DNA from: Acinetobacter calcoaceticus DSM 30006 = CIP 81.8
Lineage (GTDB): Bacteria; Pseudomonadota; Gammaproteobacteria; Pseudomonadales; Moraxellaceae
DNA length: 64,000 nt
Assembly: GCF_000368965.1 (NCBI RefSeq)
Contig: NZ_KB849778.1
Location: 310,001-374,000, forward strand
Reading direction: 5' to 3'
Position numbers and translations under genes: made by a program
Shown: piece by piece, positions 28,349 to 38,600 of the stretch
Layout of the letters: the number at the start of each line of letters is the position of its first letter
Position numbering within the stretch: position 1 is the first letter of the stretch
The notes under the pieces: model-generated
Told to the model about the DNA's origin: nothing
Databases searched by the model: none
Seen by the model: the letters and a program-made list of their open reading frames with translations, nothing else

Positions 28349-29797
28349 TTATTTCACATACAAATGGTGTTGTGCAAGTTCTACAGAAATTGCTCCAACG
28401 TTACCCGCACCCTGCGTTAATAACAAGTCATTTGGTTGTAACACATTTTGCATGATGTTTTGCAAATTACCTTCAACCGGATCGACCAAAATCGGTTCCA
28501 CCTGTCCACGTAAACGAATACTACGCGCCAAAGTACGGCTGTCTGCACCTACAATAGGCTTCTCACCGGCAGGATAAACTTCCAGTAATAATAATTGATC
28601 GACTTGAGAAAGCACTTCAATAAAGTCATCAAAACAATCGCGGGTACGAGAGTAACGGTGTGGCTGGAATAACATAACCAAACGACGATCCGGATGGCTC
28701 TGGCGAGCAGCTTTAATAGTCGCTTCTACTTCTTTCGGATGGTGTCCATAGTCATCAACTAGCTTAACGTTACCATCGGCAAGTTCGAATTCACCTTGTA
28801 CTTGGAAGCGACGACCAACACCACTAAATCCGTCTAAAGCACGACTAATCGCTCCATCAGAAACGCCTTCGTCAGTCGCAACGCCAATAGCAGCCAAAGC
28901 ATTCAAAATATTATGCATACCCGGTTGGTTGATGGTTAAACGTAGCGGCTCACGACCTTTACGTAACACCGTGAAGTGTGAACGCATGCCATCTTGTTCA
29001 ACATCAATTGCGCGAATGTCGTTATCTTCATTAAAACCATAAGTAATAACTGGACGGCCTACACGCGGCATGATTTCACGAATGTTGGCGTCATCACCAC
29101 AAACTACAGCCAAACCATAAAATGGTAAGTTATGAAGAAATTGTACGAACGTATCTTTTAATTTATCAAAGCTACCTTCATAGGTATCCATATGGTCAGC
29201 ATCAATGTTCGTTACAATCGCTGCCATTGGTTGCAAATAAAGGAAAGATGCATCCGACTCATCGGCTTCAGCTACGATAAAACGACTTTCGCCTAGTGCA
29301 GCATTTACACCTGTACTGTTAAGTAAACCACCAATGACATAGGTTGGATCAAGGTTTTCTTCAGCCAACATGGTGGTTAAAAGACTAGTCGTTGTAGTTT
29401 TACCATGTGTTCCTGCCACAGCAATACCATGACGGTAACGCATAAGCTCACCTAGCATCTCTGCGCGGCGTACAATTGGGGTACGCTGTTCAATCGCTGC
29501 TTTAATTTCTGGATTTTCTGGATCAATCGCTGTAGAAACTACAAGCACATTGGCATTTTTAATATTTTCCGCTTGATGGCCGATGTAAACCTTGATGCCA
29601 TTTTTCTCTAATTGTTCTGTAGTTTTAGATGCTTTAATGTCTGAACCAGAAATTTTATAACCTTGGTTTCCCAATACCTCTGCAATGCCACACATCCCAG
29701 CACCGCCGATCCCCACAAAATGAATGTGTTTGATACGGCGCATTTCAGGCACTTTAATCAGTTTTTTTGCTTGGTTCGCAGCTGTTGATGGAGACAT
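28349..29797 (-). CDS. murC: UDP-N-acetylmuramate-L-alanine ligase
   Basis: 482 aa. Adds L-Ala to UDP-MurNAc. N-terminal Rossmann [22 protein letters not shown]-binding P-loop [15 protein letters not shown] near residue 122, the Mg/substrate motif [16 protein letters not shown] and [14 protein letters not shown] in the last third. It is 11 bp downstream of murG. The first 16 residues are a short extension before the conserved [14 protein letters not shown]. Confidence 0.96.
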   Translation of the reverse strand: MSPSTAANQAKKLIKVPEMRRIKHIHFVGIGGAGMCGIAEVLGNQGYKISGSDIKASKTTEQLEKNGIKVYIGHQAENIKNANVLVVSTAIDPENPEIKAAIEQRTPIVRRAEMLGELMRYRHGIAVAGTHGKTTTTSLLTTMLAEENLDPTYVIGGLLNSTGVNAALGESRFIVAEADESDASFLYLQPMAAIVTNIDADHMDTYEGSFDKLKDTFVQFLHNLPFYGLAVVCGDDANIREIMPRVGRPVITYGFNEDNDIRAIDVEQDGMRSHFTVLRKGREPLRLTINQPGMHNILNALAAIGVATDEGVSDGAISRALDGFSGVGRRFQVQGEFELADGNVKLVDDYGHHPKEVEATIKAARQSHPDRRLVMLFQPHRYSRTRDCFDDFIEVLSQVDQLLLLEVYPAGEKPIVGADSRTLARSIRLRGQVEPILVDPVEGNLQNIMQNVLQPNDLLLTQGAGNVGAISVELAQHHLYVK

Positions 29798-29808
29798 AGT
29801 AAATCCGA

Positions 29809-30906
29809 TTACATTTTTTGGATAAGATCAACCACATGCTGAGTCGCATTTGGTTGGGCATGTTGACGCGCTTTCACTGCCATTTCTGTAAGTAATTGGC
29901 GGTTCATCAGCGAAGTGAACAATTCATTTAAAACATCTGGTGTCATAGTCGATTGCTGGCAAATTTTTGCAGCACCGATATCAGCCAGAAATTTGGCATT
30001 TGCAGTTTGGTGATCATCAACTGCTATCGGAAGTGGTACAAAAACCGCAGCAACGCCTGCTGTTGCAACTTCCGTCACCGTTAATGCTCCAGCTCGGCAA
30101 ATAATTAAATCAGCTTCACTATAAGCCTTTGCCATATCTTCAATAAACGGCAAAACCTGCACCTTTAAGTTGGCTGGTGCATCTGCATAAAGTGCTTGAG
30201 TTGCTTCAACTTGCTGTTGACCACTTTGATGAAAAATATTGAGTGGAACTTGTATTTTTTTGAGCGCTGGCGGTAAATGTTCATTAAGCGCTTTTGCACC
30301 TAAAGAACCGCCGACAATTAAAATATTTAAAGGCTGTTCCGCTTGCTCACGCGCATCATAACGCCACTTAGAGCTTAAAATATCGGTGATTTCACGACGT
30401 ACCGGATTTCCGGTTGTAACAACTTTTTCGCTAACAGGAAAAGTATTTGGAAATGCTTCACACACGACTTTAGCAACACGCGCTAACTGTGCATTGGTAA
30501 AACCAGCAACCGCATTTTGCTCGTGAATAAGTACTGGAATACCTAACAATCGTGCTGCTAAACCACCAGGCCCCGCAACATAACCACCAAATCCAGCCAC
30601 AGCATCAACTTTAAGCTGTTTCATATAGCGCATTGCGCTTAAAGTCGCTTTTAAAATTTTAAAAGGCGCAGCAAGTTTACGGATCACACCGTTCCCACGA
30701 ACACCTTGAATATCAATTTGATAAATTGGAATATTTTGATCTTTTAATAAACGATTTTCCATACCTGTTGGCGTGGCTAACCATGAAACCTGACAACCTT
30801 GTTGTTGAAGTTGTTTGGCTACGGCGAGGGCTGGAAAAACATGTCCACCTGTACCGGCAGCCATCATCATGACATGTTTGGGTTTGCTTTGCTGTGAATC
30901 GGTCAC
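29809..30906 (-). CDS. murG: UDP-GlcNAc:lipid I GlcNAc transferase MurG
   Basis: 365 aa, starting with GTG. Makes lipid II on the inner face of the membrane. GT-B fold: the lipid-binding loop [17 protein letters not shown] near residue 15, [18 protein letters not shown] near 105, HEQNAVAG, and the donor site [14 protein letters not shown] and [12 protein letters not shown]. First gene of the cluster here; mraY, murD and ftsW, found upstream in many bacteria, are absent, as expected for Acinetobacter where the cluster is split. Confidence 0.95.
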   Translation of the reverse strand: MTDSQQSKPKHVMMMAAGTGGHVFPALAVAKQLQQQGCQVSWLATPTGMENRLLKDQNIPIYQIDIQGVRGNGVIRKLAAPFKILKATLSAMRYMKQLKVDAVAGFGGYVAGPGGLAARLLGIPVLIHEQNAVAGFTNAQLARVAKVVCEAFPNTFPVSEKVVTTGNPVRREITDILSSKWRYDAREQAEQPLNILIVGGSLGAKALNEHLPPALKKIQVPLNIFHQSGQQQVEATQALYADAPANLKVQVLPFIEDMAKAYSEADLIICRAGALTVTEVATAGVAAVFVPLPIAVDDHQTANAKFLADIGAAKICQQSTMTPDVLNELFTSLMNRQLLTEMAVKARQHAQPNATQHVVDLIQKM

Positions 30907-31093
30907 GGTCTAATTCTTCAACTCAAAAAACAATGGAAATTGTCATCTATTTTTGTAGCCGTTTATTTTAATCCTAAAGCTTCATTAACGAAAAGCTAAT
31001 TTCACTCGTTTATAACAGAAAGATGTGCTTTTTTGAAAATATGCCTACAAAGCACTAGCGTATTTCATATTGTGATTTTATTAATTCATATAT

Positions 31094-31135
31094 TTTCAGG
31101 TGATTTCCCATAAATACCGCTGAAAATCACCTGAA
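31094..31135. other. Long inverted repeat after gshB
   Basis: TTTCAGGTGATTT pairs with AAATCACCTGAAA at about 31094-31106/31123-31135. It could be a weak terminator for gshB, though no T-run follows. The remaining sequence up to murG has no coding signal that I can see. Confidence 0.45.
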
Positions 31136-31143
31136 ATAAATAA

Positions 31144-32088
31144 TTAAGCCGTACGACCAGCTTCTAATACATCAAACAGATTATCGGCAATTGATGTACC
31201 AAATTGAGCATCAATTTCACGAATACATGTTGGGCTTGTGACATTAATTTCAGTGACATAATTACCAATCACATCTAAACCAACAAAAACCAAACCTTTT
31301 TCGCGCAAGAAAGGACCAATTTTAGCTGCAATCAGTTTATCGTTTTCAGTCAGCGGACGCGCTTGACCTAAGCCACCTGCCGCCAAATTACCACGCACTT
31401 CACCGTTTTGGGGAATACGAGCTAGACAGTAAGGAATAGGCTCGCCATTCACCATCAAAATACGCTTATCCCCTTCTACGATTTCAGGAATATAACGCTG
31501 AGCCATAATTGGACGAGTACCTAACTCTGTCAGCATTTCCAACGTTGAACCAATATTTACACCATCTTGATATAAGCGGAAAATCCCCGTACCGCCCATA
31601 CCATCAAGTGGTTTCACAATAACATCGCCATGTTCTTTAAGAAATTCACGAATTAAACTTTGTTGCGATGTTACAAGTGTAGGTACTTGCAGCTCGGGGA
31701 ATTGCGTTGCAAATAGCTTTTCATTGCAATCACGCAATGACTGAGGTTTATTGATAATCCATGAACCTTCGCGTTCAGCTTGCTCAAGTACGTAAGTCGT
31801 ATAGACAAAATTCATATCAAACGGCGGATCTTTACGCATCAACACCACATCGTAAGCCGCGATAGATTCTTTTTTCTTTTCACCTAACTCGTAATAATGG
31901 TTGTAATCTTCAAATACTTTTAATGGCGAGATTAGACCGTAAGCCTTACCTTGATCGATATATAAATCTTGTTGTAATGCATAATCCAATTCATGTCCAC
32001 GACGGCTCGCCGCCCACAACATTGCCATGGTTGAATCCTTTTTAAGATTTACGGTTTCAATCGGATCCATGACGACAAGTACACGCAT
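31144..32088 (-). CDS. gshB: Glutathione synthetase
   Basis: 314 aa from the ATG at 32088 (MRVLVVMDPIETVNLKKDST), the conserved family start; in-frame ATGs further upstream would add up to 18 residues. ATP-grasp enzyme joining gamma-Glu-Cys to Gly. Motifs: the ATP-binding loop VKPLDGMGGTGIFRL, RGNLAAGG and the C-terminal INVTSPTCIREID. Monocistronic, next to murG on the same strand with 237 bp between. gshA is not in the window. Confidence 0.95.
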   Translation of the reverse strand: MRVLVVMDPIETVNLKKDSTMAMLWAASRRGHELDYALQQDLYIDQGKAYGLISPLKVFEDYNHYYELGEKKKESIAAYDVVLMRKDPPFDMNFVYTTYVLEQAEREGSWIINKPQSLRDCNEKLFATQFPELQVPTLVTSQQSLIREFLKEHGDVIVKPLDGMGGTGIFRLYQDGVNIGSTLEMLTELGTRPIMAQRYIPEIVEGDKRILMVNGEPIPYCLARIPQNGEVRGNLAAGGLGQARPLTENDKLIAAKIGPFLREKGLVFVGLDVIGNYVTEINVTSPTCIREIDAQFGTSIADNLFDVLEAGRTA

Positions 32089-32248
32089 GCTCAAGCTCTT
32101 CATAAAATTTAAATTAGCATGAGTATAGCTGAGATTTTTCACTCGTTTTTCTTAATTTCAGTAAATCGCTATCTGTTATTCCATTCACTAGAACTCAAGT
32201 AAATTCAGTTAAACTATGATCATAAAATATTATTTTTAAAGGCTAAAG

Positions 32249-32461
32249 ATGAAACTTTATCGCTATTTAACTGGCCCTGATGACTCTGCTTTTTGTGCAC
32301 GAGTAACTAAAGCACTGAATCACGGCTGGGAATTATATGAAGCACCCAGCATGACCTTTAATGGCACGCATGTGATTGTTGGACAAGCAATTTGCAAAAC
32401 GATTGACGAAAATTATGATCCAGAAATGGATATTTTAGATGTTCTCAAAAATAATGCTTAA
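32249..32461 (+). CDS. DUF1737 small protein
   Basis: 70 aa. Matches the DUF1737 pattern: LYRYLTGPDDSAFCARVTKALNHGWELY, then TFNGTHVIVGQAICK. No signal peptide or membrane segment; likely cytoplasmic. Function unknown. A perfect 11-bp inverted repeat (CTCAAGCTAAC/GTTAGCTTGAG, 32514-32549) downstream may end its transcript. Confidence 0.8.
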   Translation: MKLYRYLTGPDDSAFCARVTKALNHGWELYEAPSMTFNGTHVIVGQAICKTIDENYDPEMDILDVLKNNA

Positions 32462-32513
32462 CTCAAATATTTCCTTTCATCTCTAAAAACATCTTCTTAA
32501 TCTAAATTAATAA

Positions 32514-32549
32514 CTCAAGCTAACCAATACTCCCCCTTGTTAGCTTGAG
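32514..32549. other. Strong inverted repeat after the DUF1737 gene
   Basis: Perfect 11-bp arms with a 14-nt loop. There is no T-run, so termination is uncertain. Confidence 0.5.
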
Positions 32550-32635
32550 CAATCGCTACATCCTTTCAAAAATAAAGACTTAAAAAAGCAATCTCATAAA
32601 TTTTAAAGACAATAGTTCTTTTATTCTAAACAATT

Positions 32636-32656
32636 AAATGATTATAATTATCATTT
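32636..32656 (+). promoter_or_regulatory. Fur-box-like operator before the second TonB receptor
   Basis: AAATGAT and ATCATTT arms flank TATAATT, giving a palindrome close to the Fur consensus. It is 33-53 bp upstream of the ATG, overlapping the expected promoter. Confidence 0.68.
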
Positions 32657-32688
32657 ATAATTTTATTTTTGTTAACTGATTTTATTTT

Positions 32689-34881
32689 ATGTTAAGAATT
32701 TCTACATCATCTCCCCAAATTAAGCGTCTTTTCCCGCTCAGCTTACTCAGTTTAATGATCTTGAATATTCAAGGTGTATACGCTGAAGACTCTAGTAACT
32801 CATCCTCGAAAGTAGCAGCGACCATGCCCACCATAAAAATTGAGGCGATGAGTGAACTCGACCCAATTAAAAGCTATATCGACTATGACAAAGCCAATGT
32901 CACACGCAATGGTTTAGACAAAAAAGATATCCCTCAAACCGTTGATACCATTGATGTTCAGAAATATAAAATTTATGGATCAAATGATCTAAGCGTTATG
33001 CTGCAAGGTACCCCTGGCGTATCCACCAATTACGACATGCGCGGTGACGGCATCACGATTCGTGGTTTTGGCGCTGATACAGGCGATATTTACCGCGATG
33101 GTATACGTGAAAGTGGTCAAGTACGCCGTAGTACTGCCAATATTGAGCGTATTGAAATTTTAAAAGGCCCCGCCTCTGTTTTATATGGCCGTAGTGCTGG
33201 TGGCGGGGTTGTGAATATGGTGAGTAAATTCGCCAATTTCGACTCTAAAAGTTCAGTTGGCGCTTATGCAGGTTCATACGATAACTATGGAACCACTGCT
33301 GACATCAACCAAGTCATTAATGACAATTTAGCAGTACGCCTTACGGGAGAATATGGCGAGACAGATAGCTTCCGCTCTGGTATTGAAAATAAAATTGAGA
33401 TGTTTTCACCAAGTTTTACTTATAAAAATGATGATGGAACGCTTACTTGGACTACACAATATACGTATGACAAATTAGGTCGTGTGCCTGATCGTGGTCC
33501 AGCATATGAAAACTTACCTGCGGGAACTTCAATTAAAATGGAATTTGCCCAAGACGGCGATTATGTTGATGATATTTTGCAGGTGGTTCGTACCGATGTG
33601 AATTATGAATATGCGCCTGATTGGAACTTTCACTGGGCAGCGAGTTACCGACAAGCAGAACAGAACTTTGACCACTTTTATTTTGGAACTTATTGTGGGT
33701 TAGATGGAAAAAATTTGAAAGGTGAAGCATGTACGACTAAAAAAGGCTACATCAACCAAATTTACTACTGGCAGCAAACCAACAATAAAACAACGACGAA
33801 TACATTTGATATTAAGGGCAAGTTCAAAACAGGCTCGCTTGAACATCAAATTATGGTCGGTACAGACTGGACCTATGAACAACGAGAACCACGTCTAGCC
33901 AATAAGACTCAAAATGGTTCAGCCATTTATGGTTACGTCAATCCATTCACAGGTGAACGAGAATCAAGTCGTGGCAATGGTCCTCTCTTAATTAGTCAGC
34001 ATAACTACAATGAAGGCACAACTTATGGTGTATTCATTCAGGATTTAATTGGTCTGAATGACCAGCTTAAACTTATGATGGGCCTACGCTACGATTACTT
34101 CGATTTTTCAACCACTAACAAACTCACTAATGCACGTCGCAATGTAAAAGACAGTACTGTTAGCCCGAATGTTGGCTTGGTATGGCAACCGCTTCCTGAA
34201 CATAGTTTTTATACGTCTTACTCTAAGAGCTTTGCACCATTTGGTGGACAAATGGGTGTTAACCAAGTTACTGGAAGCACTGATGTCACAAAAATGGATA
34301 AAGAGCCTCAATATAACGAGCAATACGAAGTTGGGGTAAAAAGCGAATGGTTAGATAGTCGTTTAAATACTCAATTTTCGGTCTTTGATATTCGTAAAAA
34401 TAATATCCGCTATAAACCGAATCCTGACAGTGAACCAGAGGTGTGGGCAACTGCTGGTCAGCATCAATCTCGTGGTCTCGAGTTTAGCTTTATTGGTCGC
34501 GTACTTGATAATGTCTTTGTTCGCGGTGGTTATGGTTACACCGATGCCAAAGTAAAAGAAGATAAACAAAAGCCTGAACAAGAAGGCAACTCTTTAGCCA
34601 ACACATCTAAAAATACGGGTAATTTATTTGTTCGTTATTTACCAACTGAACAGTGGTATACCGAGGTGGGCGTAACCTATGTCGGGTCTTATTATCCAAA
34701 TATTAATAATGCAGTAAAAATGGAAGGCTTTAATCGCGTCGATGCAGCAATTGGCTATAGTGCAGACCCTTGGAATGTCACACTTGCAGTGAATAATCTA
34801 ACCAATAAAGAATACTGGCGTTCAGACAGCATGCCAGGCACACCACGTAATGTGTTATTGCGTTTGAATTATCAGTTTTAA
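32689..34881 (+). CDS. TonB-dependent siderophore receptor, catecholate (Fiu/PiuA-like) class
   Basis: 730 aa. Signal peptide about residues 1-32 (ending GVYA), TonB box TIKIEA, plug domain with DIPQTVDTIDVQK, the catecholate-type IRGFGADTGDIYRDGIRESGQVRRS and LKGPASVLYGRSAGGGVVNMVSK. The barrel ends LNYQF. The plug motifs resemble Fiu/PiuA-type receptors for catechol siderophores. No piuC-type hydroxylase is adjacent, so the symbol is left empty. Expected to be iron-repressed through the Fur-box-like site upstream. A strong terminator follows. Confidence 0.88.
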   Translation: MLRISTSSPQIKRLFPLSLLSLMILNIQGVYAEDSSNSSSKVAATMPTIKIEAMSELDPIKSYIDYDKANVTRNGLDKKDIPQTVDTIDVQKYKIYGSNDLSVMLQGTPGVSTNYDMRGDGITIRGFGADTGDIYRDGIRESGQVRRSTANIERIEILKGPASVLYGRSAGGGVVNMVSKFANFDSKSSVGAYAGSYDNYGTTADINQVINDNLAVRLTGEYGETDSFRSGIENKIEMFSPSFTYKNDDGTLTWTTQYTYDKLGRVPDRGPAYENLPAGTSIKMEFAQDGDYVDDILQVVRTDVNYEYAPDWNFHWAASYRQAEQNFDHFYFGTYCGLDGKNLKGEACTTKKGYINQIYYWQQTNNKTTTNTFDIKGKFKTGSLEHQIMVGTDWTYEQREPRLANKTQNGSAIYGYVNPFTGERESSRGNGPLLISQHNYNEGTTYGVFIQDLIGLNDQLKLMMGLRYDYFDFSTTNKLTNARRNVKDSTVSPNVGLVWQPLPEHSFYTSYSKSFAPFGGQMGVNQVTGSTDVTKMDKEPQYNEQYEVGVKSEWLDSRLNTQFSVFDIRKNNIRYKPNPDSEPEVWATAGQHQSRGLEFSFIGRVLDNVFVRGGYGYTDAKVKEDKQKPEQEGNSLANTSKNTGNLFVRYLPTEQWYTEVGVTYVGSYYPNINNAVKMEGFNRVDAAIGYSADPWNVTLAVNNLTNKEYWRSDSMPGTPRNVLLRLNYQF

Positions 34882-34891
34882 ATAAAATATT

Positions 34892-34933
34892 AAACTGGCA
34901 TACCCCTATTTAGAGGTATGCCAGTTTATTTTT
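34892..34933 (+). terminator. Terminator of the TonB receptor
   Basis: 16-bp stem AAACTGGCATACCCCT/AGAGGTATGCCAGTTT (one mismatch) with an ATTT loop and then ATTTTTAG. Confidence 0.93.
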
Positions 34934-34988
34934 AGATTCCGTATTTTTCGCGATAAGCTTGCATGTTTGCTAGCGCTTCTTTTTCGCC
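34932..34988 (-). pseudogene. Orphan duplicate of the pyrE 3' end
   Basis: The last 19 codons ([19 protein letters not shown] plus TAA) are identical in protein to the end of the intact pyrE at 40374. The DNA differs at five positions, all synonymous. Upstream of the block the sequence diverges into an unrelated AT-rich reading frame to about 35123, so it is not a gene. It marks one boundary of the RHS island and implies recombination or insertion at the pyrE 3' end, with one copy derived from a diverged strain. Confidence 0.9.
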
Positions 34989-35106
34989 TTTGGTGATGAC
35001 TGAATAAGGGTGTAATGAAAAGTTGGGTAGTATCTTGAAGTGTAAGAAGGATGATGTAAAAGATTTCGAATAGATCACTTTATTGACAACAAGTGATAAA
35101 TCCGCT

Positions 35107-35146
35107 TTAAAAAAAGCCGACATATTACAAAGTCGGCTTTTTGCTA
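35107..35146. terminator. Bidirectional terminator at the left end of the RHS island
   Basis: AAAAAGCCGAC/GTCGGCTTTTT stem with a 10-nt loop and a T-run on both strands. Confidence 0.9.
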
Positions 35147-35186
35147 GTTTTTAGGATGGCGAAAAGTATTTAAATAAAATTAGAAT

Positions 35187-35214
35187 ATTTTACATAACAC
35201 CCATTAAGTTAAAT
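35187..35214 (-). repeat. Degenerate dif-like (XerC/XerD) 28-mer, left
   Basis: On the minus strand the XerC-like arm ATTTAACTTAA (7 of 11 to the Acinetobacter pdif consensus as I recall it) is followed by the central TGGGTG and the XerD-like arm TTATGTAAAAT (9 of 11; 10 of 11 to E. coli dif). It lies 14 bp after the immunity-gene stop. Similarity could be chance in AT-rich DNA. Confidence 0.3.
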
Positions 35215-35227
35215 CAAGATAAACTTT

Positions 35228-35677
35228 TCACGACCAAACCGATATATTTTCGATCAACTCTTTTACTGTTCTAGCTTCATTGATAAAAAGTTCAATCGCC
35301 TGTGCTTGATTAAAATCACTGTTTTTAAACCATTTTGGATTTTTTAAAAATAAATCCCTGAGTTCTTTTTTAATCTCATCTAAGTTTTTTTTCTTTGGAG
35401 ATGAAACATCAAAAGTAATATATACTTTCTTCCCTGTTCCTAATGAATCTAAATTTTTCAGGGAATATTTCAAGGCATAGAATATTCCTTTTGAAGTTAG
35501 ACTATTTTTTATTGTGGATTTAATTTTAAAAAGATTACCACTTGAATCAATAATAAAACAGTTTTGAAATAAGCCTTCTTCATATTTTCTTTCACTTACA
35601 ATATGAAATTTTTCAGAATCTAGATTTCCGAGTAAATATTCTGAACAATATACAATGACAGGAAAATTAAAACTCAT
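35228..35677 (-). CDS. Putative immunity protein for the RHS nuclease
   Basis: 149 aa, no signal peptide, cytoplasmic. I recognise no family. It is rich in Lys, Phe, Asn and Ser with alternating short strands and helices. Its ATG overlaps the TGA of the RHS gene (ATGA), the standard position for the immunity gene of a polymorphic toxin, and a cytoplasmic location fits a nuclease target. The function is inferred from position alone. Low GC compared with core genes. Confidence 0.65.
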   Translation of the reverse strand: MSFNFPVIVYCSEYLLGNLDSEKFHIVSERKYEEGLFQNCFIIDSSGNLFKIKSTIKNSLTSKGIFYALKYSLKNLDSLGTGKKVYITFDVSSPKKKNLDEIKKELRDLFLKNPKWFKNSDFNQAQAIELFINEARTVKELIENISVWS

Positions 35678-38600
35678 TCATTTTCTCCATATGTTACTAA
35701 ATCACCCCCTATACCCGTCATTATGGAAATCTCAGTACCTTTAGCCCAACTAGGAGTACCATGCAGCCATCTACCATATGCATTATATGCTTCTTGAGAT
35801 TTACTATTCCCATGAATCTGTTGATGCACAGTTCTCTCTACTGCTTTTAAATTCCACGGATGATTTTTTATTGCGTCTGGCACTTTTTTTCCCATCCAAC
35901 TATTTCTTTCAATTAACCAATGATGTAGTTCATAACCTTTAGGTGTACCTTGAGCATTTCTGACTCTTGGGCTGACATTCTTCCATTTAGTACTTAACTT
36001 AAACCAGCTTGCACTTGATTTAGCATGTTTAAAGGCACCAGTCCACCAGCCTCCTCCGATAGACCCTAAAGCTCCAGAAACCCCAACTTGCGTCCAACTC
36101 ACACACTGAAAATCCCCACCATTCAATGCCAGTTGAATGCCTAAATCAGTTCCTGCACCTAATGCTATTCCAACTAATATCGGTACAAACTGCCCTGTCG
36201 GATCGTTATACAACACAGGATTGCTATAGGCATATGCATAGGTATTTGTTCCATCAAATAAACCTAAAGGATCACTTTGAACATAACGTCCTGTTGCTGG
36301 ATCATAGTCACGGTAGTAGTTATAGAATGTTCCGACCTCACTATCATAATACTGTCCAGCATGACGTGAAGGCATGGTGAATTTAATATTATTTGCATCA
36401 ACATCTTCATTTGGTAATACATCCCCAAATTGATCTCCATCCAAACGCCATAAGACCTTACGACTATCTCCATCACCTTCACTTACAGCCCTAGGTGTGT
36501 TTAAGTGATCCGTATGTACTCTCAGTAAAACATTCGGACGTTCTTGACTGAACATCCCCACCAAACGGTCACCGAGCCAAATATACTCACGGATTCGATT
36601 GCGGTTTTGATCGTATTCACCTAACAATTGCCCAGATTCGTTATATACAAAATAGACAATACTTTGTACTCCATTATTTGAACTGTATTTGATGACACGC
36701 TGCCCAAGTGGATCATAGCGATTTTCAATACTGCTACCATTTTTCTGGATCTGGCTACTACGCCCAGCTGCATCGTATTGATAACTGCGGGTATTATCTT
36801 GTGTGACTTGACCTGTTGCTAAGTAGCTGTAGTCATTGATACGGTTGCTTGTATTTGCAATTGAAAGTGCACGATCTGTCGAGATGCCATTTTCAGCTTT
36901 GTTTTGCTGTATTCGATTACCATTAGCATCATAGCTATAACTTAGGACAGCATTTTTATCTCCTAACTGGATATTTTGCTGGGTCAATCGATCCATGACA
37001 TCATAGTTAAAAACCGAATTTAGCGTGCTATCGCTGTCGTTAATACTGGTGATTCGATCTGTAACATCAAAATTATAATGTCGTGTCAAAATACCAGTTG
37101 AACTTATGTCATTGACTCGGCCATCTGTATCTTGAACAAGATTAAACTGGTCATATCCTGTTCCCCAATCCCAACCACTGATTCCCATTGGGGTGTAGCG
37201 AACATTCTGGAGTAATTTACCACCAGTACTCGAATTAATATTACTGAGTAGACCTTGGTTATAGGTATATGTGATTTTGAGTCCACTTGGATAAAGAATA
37301 TTGGAGAGCTTCCCTCCAGCGGTATAGTTGTACTGGACACGTAATGGCACATTTGGTTTGAGTGCCATCACTTTTTCAATGACATTCCCAGCACTATCTC
37401 GAGTGTAGCGAATACTGCTATTGGTATTGCTAGTTTGTGTTAGCTCGCCTTGCCCATATTGGCCGCCATCATAATAAAAACTAGTAGTGAGTTGATTTGA
37501 CCCACTACCATCTGTTTTTTGACGTACTCTTTCTGAGCTGTCATATGTATAAATATGCGTATTATTTTGACTGTCTGTGTACTGTATAAGGCGACCTGCA
37601 TCATCATACTGATAGGTAGTTAAACCTGTATCAGGACTATTTACACTTTCTAAATCACCAAATGCGTTATAGTGGTATGTTGTGGTATTACCCCGTGCAT
37701 CTGTAACCGTTTTTAATTGATCCAAACTGTCATATTGATATTCAGTCAGCCCTTGTGCTGGGTTTCTTTGTTGTTTTGCTCGACCTAAAGCATCATATTG
37801 GTAGTCTGAAGTTTGATTGAATGCATTTTTTTGTTCAGTCAGTTGGTTTAAATCATCATAACTAAATTGTTCTATTTGATTATGATTACCTTGTTGCTGG
37901 CTGACGCGTCCTAAAGCGTCATATACAGTTTCAGTCTTGAGTGCAATATTACTGTAATTATCAGTGATTGTAGTGTTGGTAATTGCGCCTGCATTATTCC
38001 GAGTGTAATTCACAGTATTACCAAGACTATCTCGAATTAAAAGTAAACGTTGTGCTTCATCATATTCATAATTCAGTATTTCACCATCTGGAAAGGTCAC
38101 CTGAGTTAGTTGCCCAGCATTATCATAAACATAAGTTGTTGTTGCACTTTGGCTACTACTTAAACTCATGGCACTAGATGTTTGACTGGTTGTTCCAGTT
38201 CCTGAAAATGGGGTTCCCAATCCAATGGATTGGCACCATTGGTTGATTAAATCAATAATCCACTGTGCCCATTGAACAACTTTATTTGTACTGTTGTAGC
38301 TTGTTTCAAAACTTGGGTTTAAGCGGGTTTCTACTGTTTTTAATACACGACCAAGATTGTCATAGGTATAAGTAATTTTATGCCCATTTTGGAAGGTAAT
38401 AACTTTGGGTTGTCCCAAAGTATTGTAGCTACTGTAACTGATTACTAGACCAGCTGGATCCGTCACTGTAAGTAAATTACCAGTACTGTCATAGTTATAT
38501 GTTGTTTTTGCGGATGTTGGTTCATTCAGTGTGAGAATTTGACCTAAATTATTATACGTACATGTCCATGTTCTTGTTTTTTGGGTGCTTAAGTCTGTAA

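Noticed and set aside
34932..35123. 63-codon frame read as a gene
   Set aside because: Only its last 19 codons match pyrE; the rest has no ribosome-binding site and no recognisable family. Called a pyrE 3' fragment instead.
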